From contig NZ_RFLW01000001.1 of assembly GCF_003719295.1 (NCBI RefSeq), positions 1,382,955 through 1,446,954 of the forward strand: a DNA stretch of 64,000 nucleotides. The letters run 5' to 3'. Shown here piece by piece: positions 43,736 through 52,146 of the stretch; within the stretch, counting starts at the first letter, position 1, and each line of letters opens with the position of its first letter. A model generated the notes under the pieces. That model searched no databases. It saw only the letters and a program-made list of their open reading frames with translations, and was not told where the DNA came from. The translations under genes were made by a program, and so were the position numbers. The stretch is from Haliea alexandrii (GTDB taxonomy: Bacteria > Pseudomonadota > Gammaproteobacteria > Pseudomonadales > Halieaceae).

Positions 43736-45703
43736 ATGAGAAATAAAAAGATGATTCTAGGCGTGCTGGGAAGCACCGCTTTTATGGCTGGCCTTGGCGC
43801 TGGTTCTGTCAACGCACAGGACAAGCAGTGGGATACGGCGGGGTTCGTTGAAAATGCGACCTTCTATCGTGACGGTGCGGGCATATCGAAGTCGCGCAAT
43901 ACAGGGCAATTTGAGTTCAGTAAAGACTTCGGCAAGAAATTTGGCCTGAGTAACTTTCGCGTCAGTGGCACCTTACGTGGCACCTACGATGCGGTCTACG
44001 ACATCAATGATAACGAGTACGGCAAAAATGCTGGCGGTGCCCGGAGCTTTGAGAACTTTGGCAGTACAACTGCCCAGGCACTTTTTGGCGGTAATGGTGA
44101 TTCGCCTTGGGGCCTGTCCATTCTCGGCAATGGCGGGGCTGCGGCGGGCAACCCCATACCTCCCGGTTTCCTTTACGACGTATCCAGTAATCCGAATGCC
44201 GGTCTTAAAGTCTTGGGCGAGGACATGCACGCTCCAATGGCGGGGGTAACCATCGGCGTGCCGGTACGCCCGTGTGACGAGGACAGCCGGGGTTGTGGCC
44301 TGCAGGACTATATGGATTTCGATACCAACGATCTCCGCTTCCCTGAGTTCAACGATCAGCTGGATTTCATTCGTGAGCTGTATTTTGAAGGCAGCATTCC
44401 CACCGGCGACATGTCCGAGTGGTTTTTCCGCGTCGGCAAACAGCAGGTGGTCTGGGGACGCACGGATCTGTTCAGGGTTCTCGATATCATCAATCCCGTC
44501 GATTACTCCCGGCAGAATATTTATGACGAGCTTGAAGATATTCGTATCCCCCAGTGGATTGCCTCTGCCGAGTACCGTTGGGGCGCCACGGAAACGTTTG
44601 ACGACCTGAACCTGCAACTGGTTTGGAATTTTGATGAGTTCCGTCCCAACGCGCTGGGGCAGGGCGGCACGCCTTATTCGATTCTGGATGCCGGCTCCTT
44701 CTTCAGGGCCATGAACAACTGCTGGGAAAATGGCTGTACGGTTTCAAATTTCGTGCCTGCTGGCGCTATAGGCCTCGATGATCCAGGACTGATTGCCGCG
44801 GATTTTGCCCCGGGTGTAATCGGTATTCGGAACGTCAACCTTCCCTCCGGTCATGATCAGGGTGGTATCAAGCTAGAGGGTGTCTACAACAGTGTGGGCT
44901 TCTCGCTCAACTACTACCACTTCTATCAGCAGTTGCCGGTGCTGCGCGGCAATATTCCTTCCATGAATGCGTTTACGGGCGAAGTAGCGGATTGGGACCA
45001 CCTGATTGCCTTTGACATCGACTTCCCGGAAGTTGACCTGTTTGGCGGCTCCCTCGACTTCTACGTAGACAGCCTGAAAACTGTGTTCCGCGTTGAAACA
45101 ACCTATACGCAAGGCGAAGAATTCGCCAACACGCTTCAGCCGGATCTGTATTCCGAATCTGACGTCCTGCGCTGGGTATTGGGGGTAGACCGGAATACCT
45201 TTATTCCGTTCCTCAACAAGAACCGCGCATTCCTCATTTCCGGTCAGGTATTCGGTCAGCATTTGCTCGACCACGAGCTGGTGAGCGGCCCGCTCGGTGA
45301 TATCGGAATGCCCGATTGGGAAGATAACTACACCATGACCCTGCTGATCAAGGGTTGGTACAAGTCCGATACGATCAGCCCCCAGGTGATCATGGCATGG
45401 GACTATGAGGCAGGCGCCGGCACCATTGCGCCATCGGTTGATTGGCTGATCAGCGACAGCTGGAGACTGGTCGTAGGTTTCAACATCAAGGTCGGCGACA
45501 GCATGGAAGACCAGCAGTTTGATGATTGCCGAACCTGTAATCCATTCCCTCCATTTACTGCCAGCCCAGCTCATGCAGATCCAATGCAATCCGGTTCGGT
45601 GGGTCTGAGCGGGATACAGCCACTGGGTCGCTTCCGGTCTGGACCGCTGGGTAGCGCCAGTGAGGAAGATGAGTTCCAGGTGACATTACGCTATCGCTTC
45701 TAA
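43736..45703 (+). CDS. DUF1302 outer-membrane-type protein
   Basis: The ATG at 43736 (GGGGAATCC before it) gives 655 residues. It has a signal peptide (ILGVLGSTAFMAGLGAGSVNAQ) and a strand-rich body. Marks include FRVSGTLRGTYDAVYD, FFRVGKQQVVWGRTDLFRV, and a C-terminal aromatic-ended strand (FQVTLRYRF), which suggests a Bam-folded outer-membrane barrel. DUF1302 proteins often pair with DUF1329 and an RND transporter. Two Cys pairs (CDEDSRGCG; CWENGC) may form disulfides. Together with the RND gene it could be a hydrophobic-compound channel. Confidence 0.82.
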   Translation: MRNKKMILGVLGSTAFMAGLGAGSVNAQDKQWDTAGFVENATFYRDGAGISKSRNTGQFEFSKDFGKKFGLSNFRVSGTLRGTYDAVYDINDNEYGKNAGGARSFENFGSTTAQALFGGNGDSPWGLSILGNGGAAAGNPIPPGFLYDVSSNPNAGLKVLGEDMHAPMAGVTIGVPVRPCDEDSRGCGLQDYMDFDTNDLRFPEFNDQLDFIRELYFEGSIPTGDMSEWFFRVGKQQVVWGRTDLFRVLDIINPVDYSRQNIYDELEDIRIPQWIASAEYRWGATETFDDLNLQLVWNFDEFRPNALGQGGTPYSILDAGSFFRAMNNCWENGCTVSNFVPAGAIGLDDPGLIAADFAPGVIGIRNVNLPSGHDQGGIKLEGVYNSVGFSLNYYHFYQQLPVLRGNIPSMNAFTGEVADWDHLIAFDIDFPEVDLFGGSLDFYVDSLKTVFRVETTYTQGEEFANTLQPDLYSESDVLRWVLGVDRNTFIPFLNKNRAFLISGQVFGQHLLDHELVSGPLGDIGMPDWEDNYTMTLLIKGWYKSDTISPQVIMAWDYEAGAGTIAPSVDWLISDSWRLVVGFNIKVGDSMEDQQFDDCRTCNPFPPFTASPAHADPMQSGSVGLSGIQPLGRFRSGPLGSASEEDEFQVTLRYRF

Positions 45704-45730
45704 TCACGATAACAATCAGGAGATACGATC

Positions 45731-47041
45731 ATGTTTGAAAAATCCGTAATAACCCTCGCACTGGCTGTCGGCCTGGGCGCGGGTCTGGTCCCCGCGGTGA
45801 GCGCGGACGTGGTAGACGATTCTTTCTATCCCTACAGGGATGGTACTCCCACGTCCGAAAATCTGGCCGTTGGTATGACCATCAATGCCGCCAACGCCGA
45901 CCAGTTCAAGGACATTCTGGATCCGGCGACCTACGAACAGTTGAAGAACGGCTGGTGGGAAATGGAGGTGGGTGATACCACGTCCTTCGATCTTCACCCG
46001 AATTACGTGGAGGCCACCCGCAAGGGGCTTGGCCAGGTCAGTCTTGGTGAGCAGCTGGGACAGATTAATGGCTTTGTGGCCGGTCGACCATTCCCGGAGC
46101 AGCCGAGCCTGGACGATCCGCGCGCCGGAGAAAAACTCGCATGGAATTACAAGTACGGCTACAACTGGGGTGATAGCGCAGCTATTTACCCGTTCTACTG
46201 GCGCTATCGTGATCTTGAGTCGGGGAAAATTGAGCGAACACTCAAGTTCAATTTTCACTTTCTGAACTACAAGCACCGAGTGCAACACGATCCTGTGCCT
46301 GAGTTCGAAGACAACCCATCCGATCTTTTTCGGGCTATCTATGTGCAGGTGCTTGAGCCGTTTGATGTAAAGAACACGCAACTGCTGATTCACCGGTCGT
46401 CTGATGACCAGACAGCAGACAACACATGGTTGTATCTTGGTTTTCAGCGCCGTGTTCGTCGCCTGTCCTCAGGTCAGATTACGGACTCTTTCCTCGGTGC
46501 TGACATCATGATTGAGGACTTCGAAGGGTACAACGGCCGCATTTCTGACATGAACTGGAGTTACAAGGGCACCAAGAACATCATGCTGCCTTTCTTCAAC
46601 CACAATGACCTGGAGCTTGCCACTGATCTGGAAGAAAGTGACGGTTACCAGTTTGTTGATTTTGGCGGGAAGGGTGGTTGTTTCCCGAATATCACCTGGC
46701 AACTGCGGAAGGTGCATGTTCTGGAATCAGATCCAGTGGATGAAAACCATCCCATCAGCAAGCGCACGCATTACGTTGATGCACAGACGTTTACCTTGCC
46801 ACGTACGCTCATCTACGACCGCAAGGGCGACCTGTGGAAGTCGTGGCTGATTGGACAGGCTCACCCTGATCACCACCTCGAGAAGAACAAGGGAACCGGC
46901 GTTTCTATTGACGATGCTTTCTCGATGCTGGATGTACAGGCGGGGCATTGCACTACAGGTCAGTTCAAGGGACAGGTTGATCCCAAGTTGAACGAGGTGA
47001 AGATCTTCACCGTGCAAAATATGCGCGCCAAGGGCCGATAG
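45731..47041 (+). CDS. DUF1329 periplasmic protein
   Basis: A 436-residue exported protein with signal LALAVGLGAGLVPAVSAD. DUF1329 features are visible: AWNYKYGYNWGDSAAIYPFYW, recorded as parts AWNYKYGYNWGD and IYPFYWRY, then WLYLGFQRRVRRLSSGQ and DMNWSYKGTKNIMLP. This family has a LolB/LolA-like antiparallel fold that could carry a lipid or hydrophobic ligand across the periplasm. It is 27 bases after the DUF1302 gene. A strong terminator follows at 47059-47102. Confidence 0.85.
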   Translation: MFEKSVITLALAVGLGAGLVPAVSADVVDDSFYPYRDGTPTSENLAVGMTINAANADQFKDILDPATYEQLKNGWWEMEVGDTTSFDLHPNYVEATRKGLGQVSLGEQLGQINGFVAGRPFPEQPSLDDPRAGEKLAWNYKYGYNWGDSAAIYPFYWRYRDLESGKIERTLKFNFHFLNYKHRVQHDPVPEFEDNPSDLFRAIYVQVLEPFDVKNTQLLIHRSSDDQTADNTWLYLGFQRRVRRLSSGQITDSFLGADIMIEDFEGYNGRISDMNWSYKGTKNIMLPFFNHNDLELATDLEESDGYQFVDFGGKGGCFPNITWQLRKVHVLESDPVDENHPISKRTHYVDAQTFTLPRTLIYDRKGDLWKSWLIGQAHPDHHLEKNKGTGVSIDDAFSMLDVQAGHCTTGQFKGQVDPKLNEVKIFTVQNMRAKGR

Positions 47042-47058
47042 TCTGCGGTGTTCTTTTG

Positions 47059-47102
47059 GCCAACTCCCGGCGGCTATGCAAGGCGGGGAGTTGGCACTTT
47101 TT
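47059..47102 (+). terminator. Rho-independent terminator after the DUF1302/DUF1329 unit
   Basis: A perfect 10-bp stem (GCCAACTCCC and GGGAGTTGGC) with a 17-base loop is followed by ACTTTTT. It lies 18 bases after the DUF1329 stop. It splits the transcript before the DsbA-like gene, so dmpEFG need readthrough or another promoter. Confidence 0.75.
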
Positions 47103-47114
47103 ATGGATGTAGCC

Positions 47115-47708
47115 ATGACAGACACGGTTGATGTAACGCTGTATTTCAATTTTCGAAGCCCTTACTGCTACATCGCTTCGAAGACCCTGTTCCGAATATT
47201 CGATGACTACCACGCCAATATGGTGTGGCGGCCTCTGGGAGGCTGGTCTGGTCGATCCTCTCCCGAGCGAGCAAAAGTCAAAGTTCCATTGACGAGGCAG
47301 GATGTACGTCGCATTACGGCAAAAATGGGGATTCCCATGACCCCTCCTCCTATAACTACTGATCCTACCATCGCCGGAGCCGCTTCTTTGCTGGCTGAGG
47401 AAAGAGGCGTTTTAGGTCAGTGGATCGTGGAGGTCATGCGTGCCGAATGGGCCAGCGGGCTGGACATCGGCGATCAGCAGGTACTTATCGACATTGGAGA
47501 AAAGATCGGCCTTGATAGGGGCTCCCTTGAGCAGTCTTTTGTCAATCCGGCTTACCTCAAGCAGCTTGAGGACAACTGGATAGAAGCGCAGGAGCTTGGG
47601 TTGATCGGTGTTCCGAGCTTCCGTGTTGGTGATGAACTGTTTTGGGGTTCGGACCGGATTGAATATGTACTCGATCACCTCAATGACCTGCGCCTTAAAA
47701 AGTGCTGA
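47115..47708 (+). CDS. DsbA-family protein, 2-hydroxychromene-2-carboxylate isomerase-like
   Basis: The ATG at 47115 is chosen because upstream starts lie in or before the terminator. The product (197 residues) has the HCCA-isomerase start with FNFRSPYCYIASKTLF, where the SPYCY motif replaces the CxxC of true disulfide enzymes. A kappa-class GST-like helical insert follows (TTDPTIAGAASLLAEE). It also has FVNPAYLKQLEDNW and GVPSFRVGDELFWGSDRIEYV, the family's C-terminal thioredoxin part. Such enzymes act with glutathione in naphthalene and other aromatic pathways. A linked GST gene follows. Confidence 0.82.
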   Translation: MTDTVDVTLYFNFRSPYCYIASKTLFRIFDDYHANMVWRPLGGWSGRSSPERAKVKVPLTRQDVRRITAKMGIPMTPPPITTDPTIAGAASLLAEERGVLGQWIVEVMRAEWASGLDIGDQQVLIDIGEKIGLDRGSLEQSFVNPAYLKQLEDNWIEAQELGLIGVPSFRVGDELFWGSDRIEYVLDHLNDLRLKKC

Positions 47709-47741
47709 TTAAAATGCGGATCATCGCCAGTTCGAAACCCC

Positions 47742-48380
47742 ATGATTACTTTATACCAACGTACTGACTGCCCGTTTTGTTGGAAGGTTCGTCTTTCCCT
47801 GGCCGAGTTGGGCCTCGGCTACACGACCATTGAAGTAACGCTGGGAGAAAAACCAGCCGATCTGTTGCGACTGACTCCCACCGGTTCGGTGCCCGTTTTG
47901 CTGGATGGCAGTGTCGTGATTTGGGACTCTGGCGTAGCGGTGGACTATCTTGACGCACGCTATGGCTTGGGCTCCCTAATTCCCAGAGATCCGGTGCGGC
48001 AAGCGTGGGTTAAATGTTTGCACGCGTACTCAGACAAATGTGTAGGGGCAGCGCTTCGACCACTGGTATTCGAAACGCGCTCCAAGCCTGTTGAGGATCG
48101 GGACCAGCGTATCATTGAGACCAGTGCGTTGGCGTGGCAGGAGAGTCAGGCGTGGCTTGAATCACATATCGAACCCCAGTGGATGGGCGGTTCTGCGCTG
48201 AGTTCAGGAGAGTGCGCGCTCGCAGCCCGCTGTGGTGTGGCCGAGGCATATGGTGTCGGCGTGAGTGACGAATTTCCCAAACTATACAATTGGTTTAAGG
48301 CGGTGCAGTGGCGACCTGCATGGGACGCCGCTTATCCCACTGCGTTTATTACTGCAAATCTGCCGCGCGGCAAAGGCTGA
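47742..48380 (+). CDS. Glutathione S-transferase family protein
   Basis: The 212-residue protein has a thioredoxin-like N-terminal domain (ITLYQRTDCPFCWKVRLSL with a CPFC motif at about 10-13, and TGSVPVLLDG, the cis-proline site) and the GST signature DSGVAVDYLD. The C-terminal helical domain is short and diverged. The CPFC pattern is that of glutaredoxin-like or omega-type GSTs. Substrate unknown; the context (HCCA isomerase-like gene upstream, dmpE downstream) suggests detoxification of aromatic by-products. Confidence 0.8.
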   Translation: MITLYQRTDCPFCWKVRLSLAELGLGYTTIEVTLGEKPADLLRLTPTGSVPVLLDGSVVIWDSGVAVDYLDARYGLGSLIPRDPVRQAWVKCLHAYSDKCVGAALRPLVFETRSKPVEDRDQRIIETSALAWQESQAWLESHIEPQWMGGSALSSGECALAARCGVAEAYGVGVSDEFPKLYNWFKAVQWRPAWDAAYPTAFITANLPRGKG

Positions 48381-48440
48381 GTTGGGCTGGCCGCAGTCAC
48401 GTGGCAATTGTTTCGCTTCCGAAGAAAGGTGTAGATCGCG

Positions 48441-49232
48441 ATGATGGATCAGGAAAGAATCAACCTGTTGGGGGATGAGCTCTACAACGCGTTACGTGGG
48501 GGCCATACGCTGGAGCCTTTGACTGACCGTGAACCCGCTATCCAGATTGAAGATGCGTACCGTATTAGCCTGCGCATGTTGAATCGCCGGGTGGACGGTG
48601 ATGGCGAGAAGGTGATCGGCAAGAAAATTGGGGTTACCAGCAAGCCTGTTCAGGACATGCTCGGTGTTTTCCAACCCGATTTCGGGTTTTTGACGGATGC
48701 CATGGAATACCCGGACGGAGCTGAGATTCCCATTAAGGGAAGTCTTATCGCGCCGAGGGCTGAAGGCGAAATTGCCTTTCGACTGAAAAAAGATCTTGTC
48801 GGCCCCGGGGTCACCGAGGCCGACGTGCTCGACGCTACAGAAGCCATTATTCCCTGCTTCGAAATCGTGGATTCACGCATTAAGGACTGGAAGATCAGGA
48901 TTCAGGATACCGTTGCCGACAACGCCTCCTGTGGCGTTTATGTGCTTAGTAAGAAGGAGGTGGATCCCAGGCACTACGATCTACCCGGTTTGCACATGAG
49001 AATTTACAAGAATGGGGAACTTCACTCAGAGGGTATGGGCAGCGCGGTTCAAGGAAACCCGCTCACAGCAGTGGCCTGGCTGGCCAATACCCTGGGAGAG
49101 TTTGGCATACCTTTCAAAGCCGGCGAGGTGATTCTCTCCGGCTCACTGGCACCTTTGATTCCTGTTGTAGCAGGTGATGTGGTGTCATTGGAGGTCGAGG
49201 GAATTGGTGGCTGCAGCTGCAAGTTTGTGTGA
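48441..49232 (+). CDS. dmpE: 2-Oxopent-4-enoate (2-keto-4-pentenoate) hydratase DmpE
   Basis: A 263-residue FAH-fold hydratase with GKKIGVTSKPVQDMLGV, FGFLTDAM and the metal-site residues APRAEGEIAFRL and CFEIVDSRIKDWKI. VADNASCGVYV and SALAWLANTLGEF-like AVAWLANTLGEF complete the DmpE/XylJ pattern. It hydrates 2-oxopent-4-enoate to 4-hydroxy-2-oxovalerate. It starts the second block of meta-pathway genes (EFG), separated from dmpCH by the transporter insertion. The start could be the second Met. Confidence 0.92.
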   Translation: MMDQERINLLGDELYNALRGGHTLEPLTDREPAIQIEDAYRISLRMLNRRVDGDGEKVIGKKIGVTSKPVQDMLGVFQPDFGFLTDAMEYPDGAEIPIKGSLIAPRAEGEIAFRLKKDLVGPGVTEADVLDATEAIIPCFEIVDSRIKDWKIRIQDTVADNASCGVYVLSKKEVDPRHYDLPGLHMRIYKNGELHSEGMGSAVQGNPLTAVAWLANTLGEFGIPFKAGEVILSGSLAPLIPVVAGDVVSLEVEGIGGCSCKFV

Positions 49233-49250
49233 TGGTCAAAGAGGTTGCAT

Positions 49251-50159
49251 ATGAGTAACAAGATAAAGGCGGCCATTATTGGCCCAGGTAATATTGGTAC
49301 CGATCTCCTGATGAAGGCTCAGCGCAGTCAGCTGATTGAGCCGGTATGGATGGTTGGCGTGGATCCCGAATCGCCCGGCCTGGCTCGCGCTGCGGAAATG
49401 GGTTTGAAGACCACTGCCGATGGCGTAGACGGCATGCTGCCGTTCATGCAGGAGGATGGTGTTCAAATCTGCTTTGATGCTACATCTGCCTATGTGCATG
49501 CGGAGAACAGTCGCAAGGTGAACGAGCGCGGAGCAGTGATGATAGATCTGACTCCCGCGGCCATCGGGCCCTTCTGTGTGCCGCCAGTCAACCTGGCCGA
49601 TGCGGTAGCCCGCAAGGCAATGAATGTGAACATGGTGACCTGCGGTGGCCAGGCCACTATTCCCCTGGTTGCGGCAGTCAGTCGAGTGCAGGAAGTTACC
49701 TACGGTGAAATCGTAGCGACAGTGAGTTCGAAGTCGGCAGGCCCGGGTACGCGCAAAAATATTGATGAATTTACCCGCACAACTGCCAGAGGGATTGAGG
49801 TGTGTGGCGGCGCTCATACCGGTAAAGCCATCATCATCATCAATCCGGCAGAGCCCCCACTTATCATGCGCGATACGGTTCACTGCCTTACGCACGATGA
49901 TCCCGATCAGGAGGCAATTACTCGCTCAATTCACCAGATGATTGCAGAGGTACAGAAGTATGTGCCTGGCTACACACTTAAGAATGGTCCTGTTTTCGAG
50001 GGTAAACGGGTATCGATTTACATGGAGGTCGAAGGCCTGGGCGACTTTTTGCCAAAGTATGCGGGGAACCTGGACATTATGACAGCGGCGGGTTTGCGAA
50101 CAGCGGAAATGTACGCTGAGGAAATACTATCCGGAAATTTCGTGCCAAACGCGGCCTGA
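49251..50159 (+). CDS. dmpF: Acylating acetaldehyde dehydrogenase DmpF
   Basis: The ATG at 49251 (302 residues) follows AGAGGTTGCAT. The NAD motif is GPGNIG at 11-16 and the catalytic cysteine is C131 ([13 protein letters not shown]). [20 protein letters not shown] closes the protein. It turns acetaldehyde, CoA and NAD into acetyl-CoA, receiving acetaldehyde through a tunnel from the DmpG aldolase encoded next. Confidence 0.95.
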   Translation: MSNKIKAAIIGPGNIGTDLLMKAQRSQLIEPVWMVGVDPESPGLARAAEMGLKTTADGVDGMLPFMQEDGVQICFDATSAYVHAENSRKVNERGAVMIDLTPAAIGPFCVPPVNLADAVARKAMNVNMVTCGGQATIPLVAAVSRVQEVTYGEIVATVSSKSAGPGTRKNIDEFTRTTARGIEVCGGAHTGKAIIIINPAEPPLIMRDTVHCLTHDDPDQEAITRSIHQMIAEVQKYVPGYTLKNGPVFEGKRVSIYMEVEGLGDFLPKYAGNLDIMTAAGLRTAEMYAEEILSGNFVPNAA

Positions 50160-50171
50160 GGAGAAAAATTG

Positions 50172-51206
50172 ATGGACCTGAAAGGCAAGAAGATCACTGT
50201 CCACGATATGTGTCTGCGTGATGGTATGCATCCCAAGCGCCATCAGATAACTGTCGAACAGATGGTCACGGTTGCGAAGGCGATGGATGAAGCGGGTGTA
50301 CCTCTCATAGAGGTGACGCATGGGGACGGTCTCGGCGGGACATCGGTAAACTATGGTTTCCCTGCCGCCAGTGACGAGGAGTACCTGACAGCTGTTTGCA
50401 AGGAGATGAAAAACACGAAAGTATCTGCGCTACTGCTCCCCGGGATAGGGACCGTAGACCATCTTCAGATGGCTGTAGACTGCGGCATTTCCACTATACG
50501 CGTCGCGACGCATTGTACCGAGGCTGACGTTTCCGAACAGCATATCAGTGTGGCATCGGCGATGAAGGAGCTGGATACCGTCGGTTTCCTCATGATGGCT
50601 CACATGATCGAACCGGAGGAGTTGGTGGTGCAGCTGAAGCTCATGGAGAGTTACGGAGCCAATTGCGTCTATATCACTGATTCTGCCGGATACATGCTGC
50701 CGGAAGATGTCACCGCGCGAGTCGCGCTCGCGCGCAGGGAACTCAAACCGACGACAGAGCTGGGTTTTCACGGCCATCATAATCTCGCGATGGGGGTCGC
50801 GAACTCCATTGCGGCTGTAGCAGCGGGAGCCAACCGTATCGACGGTTCTATGGCGGGGCTGGGGGCCGGAGCAGGAAACACACCGTTGGAGGTCTTTATC
50901 GCGGTGTGTGACCGCATGGGAATAGAAACAGGTGTGGATACCTTCAAGGCGATGGATATCGCAGAGGACCTGATAACACCGATGATGGATGAGCAGGTGC
51001 GCATTGATCGCGATGCCCTGACGCTTGGCTATGCCGGTGTCTATTCGTCTTTCCTGCTTTTCGCCAAGCGCTCGGCCGCCAAGTACAATCTCTCCAGCCG
51101 CGATATTCTCATTGAACTGGGTCGTCGCCGTACTGTTGGCGGTCAGGAAGATATGATTGAAGACCTTGCTCTGGACATGGCCAGAGAACGGGGCACGATC
51201 CAGTGA
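50172..51206 (+). CDS. dmpG: 4-Hydroxy-2-oxovalerate aldolase DmpG
   Basis: The 344-residue aldolase has the active-site start [15 protein letters not shown] (R16, D17, catalytic H20), the metal ligands in [25 protein letters not shown] and the C-terminal communication domain. It splits 4-hydroxy-2-oxovalerate to pyruvate and acetaldehyde and passes the latter to DmpF. The start ATG is 12 bases after dmpF with GAGGAGAAAAA, so both are made in step. It is complete. Confidence 0.95.
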   Translation: MDLKGKKITVHDMCLRDGMHPKRHQITVEQMVTVAKAMDEAGVPLIEVTHGDGLGGTSVNYGFPAASDEEYLTAVCKEMKNTKVSALLLPGIGTVDHLQMAVDCGISTIRVATHCTEADVSEQHISVASAMKELDTVGFLMMAHMIEPEELVVQLKLMESYGANCVYITDSAGYMLPEDVTARVALARRELKPTTELGFHGHHNLAMGVANSIAAVAAGANRIDGSMAGLGAGAGNTPLEVFIAVCDRMGIETGVDTFKAMDIAEDLITPMMDEQVRIDRDALTLGYAGVYSSFLLFAKRSAAKYNLSSRDILIELGRRRTVGGQEDMIEDLALDMARERGTIQ

Positions 51207-51216
51207 CGGTGAGCCC

Positions 51217-51774
51217 GTGAACGATGCCGCCGAGCAGGTGGGTCCCGTCACGATTTCCATCTCCAGGCGGATTCTGCCTGGCAGGGAAGCGGACTACGAG
51301 GCCTGGGTGCAGGGCATTACAGCCGAAGCGCTGAAGTTCCCGGGGCACATGGGGGTGAATGTCATTCGCCCTTGCGCGCCCTCGTTGGAATACGTGACCA
51401 TCTTCCGTTTCGACAGCTACCAACATTCGCGTGATTGGGAAGAATCAACGGTGCGTGCTGACTGGCTTGCTCGGCTAAAGGGCATCACGGCGGGAGAAGA
51501 TGCCGTGCAGAAAGGGACGGGGCTGGAGTTCTGGTTCAGTTTGCCAGAGCTGCCCGCGACGCACCCATCACCGCATAAAATGGCATTGGTGTTGCTGATC
51601 GTTGTTTTTCTACTGGTTCTGGCGATTAATTTCTTGCTCGGCCCTTTCATGACCGATTGGCCTCTGGTGGGTCGGGTGTTCGTCGCCGTTTTTCTGCAGG
51701 TGATCCTTATGACCTATATCGTCATGCCCAGAGTGACCCGGCTACTTAAGCGCTGGTTATACGGAACGGACTAG
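51217..51774 (+). CDS. Antibiotic biosynthesis monooxygenase-like (ABM) domain with C-terminal membrane helices
   Basis: The GTG at 51217 gives 185 residues. The N-terminal part is an ABM-type dimeric alpha/beta barrel (VTISISRRILPGREADYEAWVQG, shown here as ISRRILPGREADYEAW; MGVNVIRPCAPSLEYVTIFRFDS in the same fold). Two membrane helices follow (LVLLIVVFLLVLAINFLL; VFVAVFLQVILMTYIV). This YgiN/ABM-plus-membrane arrangement is known but of unknown function. It starts 10 bases after dmpG and is probably its operon partner, perhaps handling quinones or reactive aromatics. Confidence 0.75.
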   Translation: MNDAAEQVGPVTISISRRILPGREADYEAWVQGITAEALKFPGHMGVNVIRPCAPSLEYVTIFRFDSYQHSRDWEESTVRADWLARLKGITAGEDAVQKGTGLEFWFSLPELPATHPSPHKMALVLLIVVFLLVLAINFLLGPFMTDWPLVGRVFVAVFLQVILMTYIVMPRVTRLLKRWLYGTD

Positions 51775-52146
51775 TCGGATGTTGACGCATTCTCACAGGA
51801 AACGCGGCTGTGCGCGTTTCCTGTGCCCGTGTGGGCCGGTCCGGCCGGGAGGTCGGGGTTTCGCGTTAAACATGTTACAAGCTATTCAATCGCTCCCATA
51901 AAGAGGGGGTGCTGAATCAGCATCTGTTCACTTCACGGGGAAGCTTACGCAAACACTACCGGCGCCCATACATAATCGGATAGAGGGTTTTTAAGGGTCA
52001 TGAGCTTTCAATAACTTACAATCCGCTCCCCCTGGAATAGGTATATTCTAGGTGTTTATCTTTGATACATAATACCTGAGATAGGCAAGCGCAAACTCAA
52101 GGCGCAATTCTTGTGCTCGGGTGTTACCGCCAAGCAGGAAGAAGCT
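51775..52146. other. Intergenic region with hairpin and operator-like palindrome
   Basis: About 370 bases hold a perfect 13-bp inverted repeat (51794-51825) just after the dmp gene block. An imperfect palindrome, CTGGAATA-GGTA-TATTCTAG (52032-52051), lies about 100 bases before the exported protein gene. The region should carry that gene's promoter; no certain -35/-10 pair is assigned. Confidence 0.45.
51794..51825. terminator. Perfect 13-bp hairpin after the dmp cluster
   Basis: CACAGGAAACGCG and CGCGTTTCCTGTG are separated by six bases. It lies 20 bases after the last gene of the catabolic block. No T-run follows on either strand, so it could stop transcription with Rho, stabilise mRNA, or be a repeat element. 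Confidence 0.45.

Noticed and set aside
47076-47114. Longer start of the DsbA-like gene
   Set aside because: It would begin inside the terminator hairpin; the ATG at 47115 matches the family start better.
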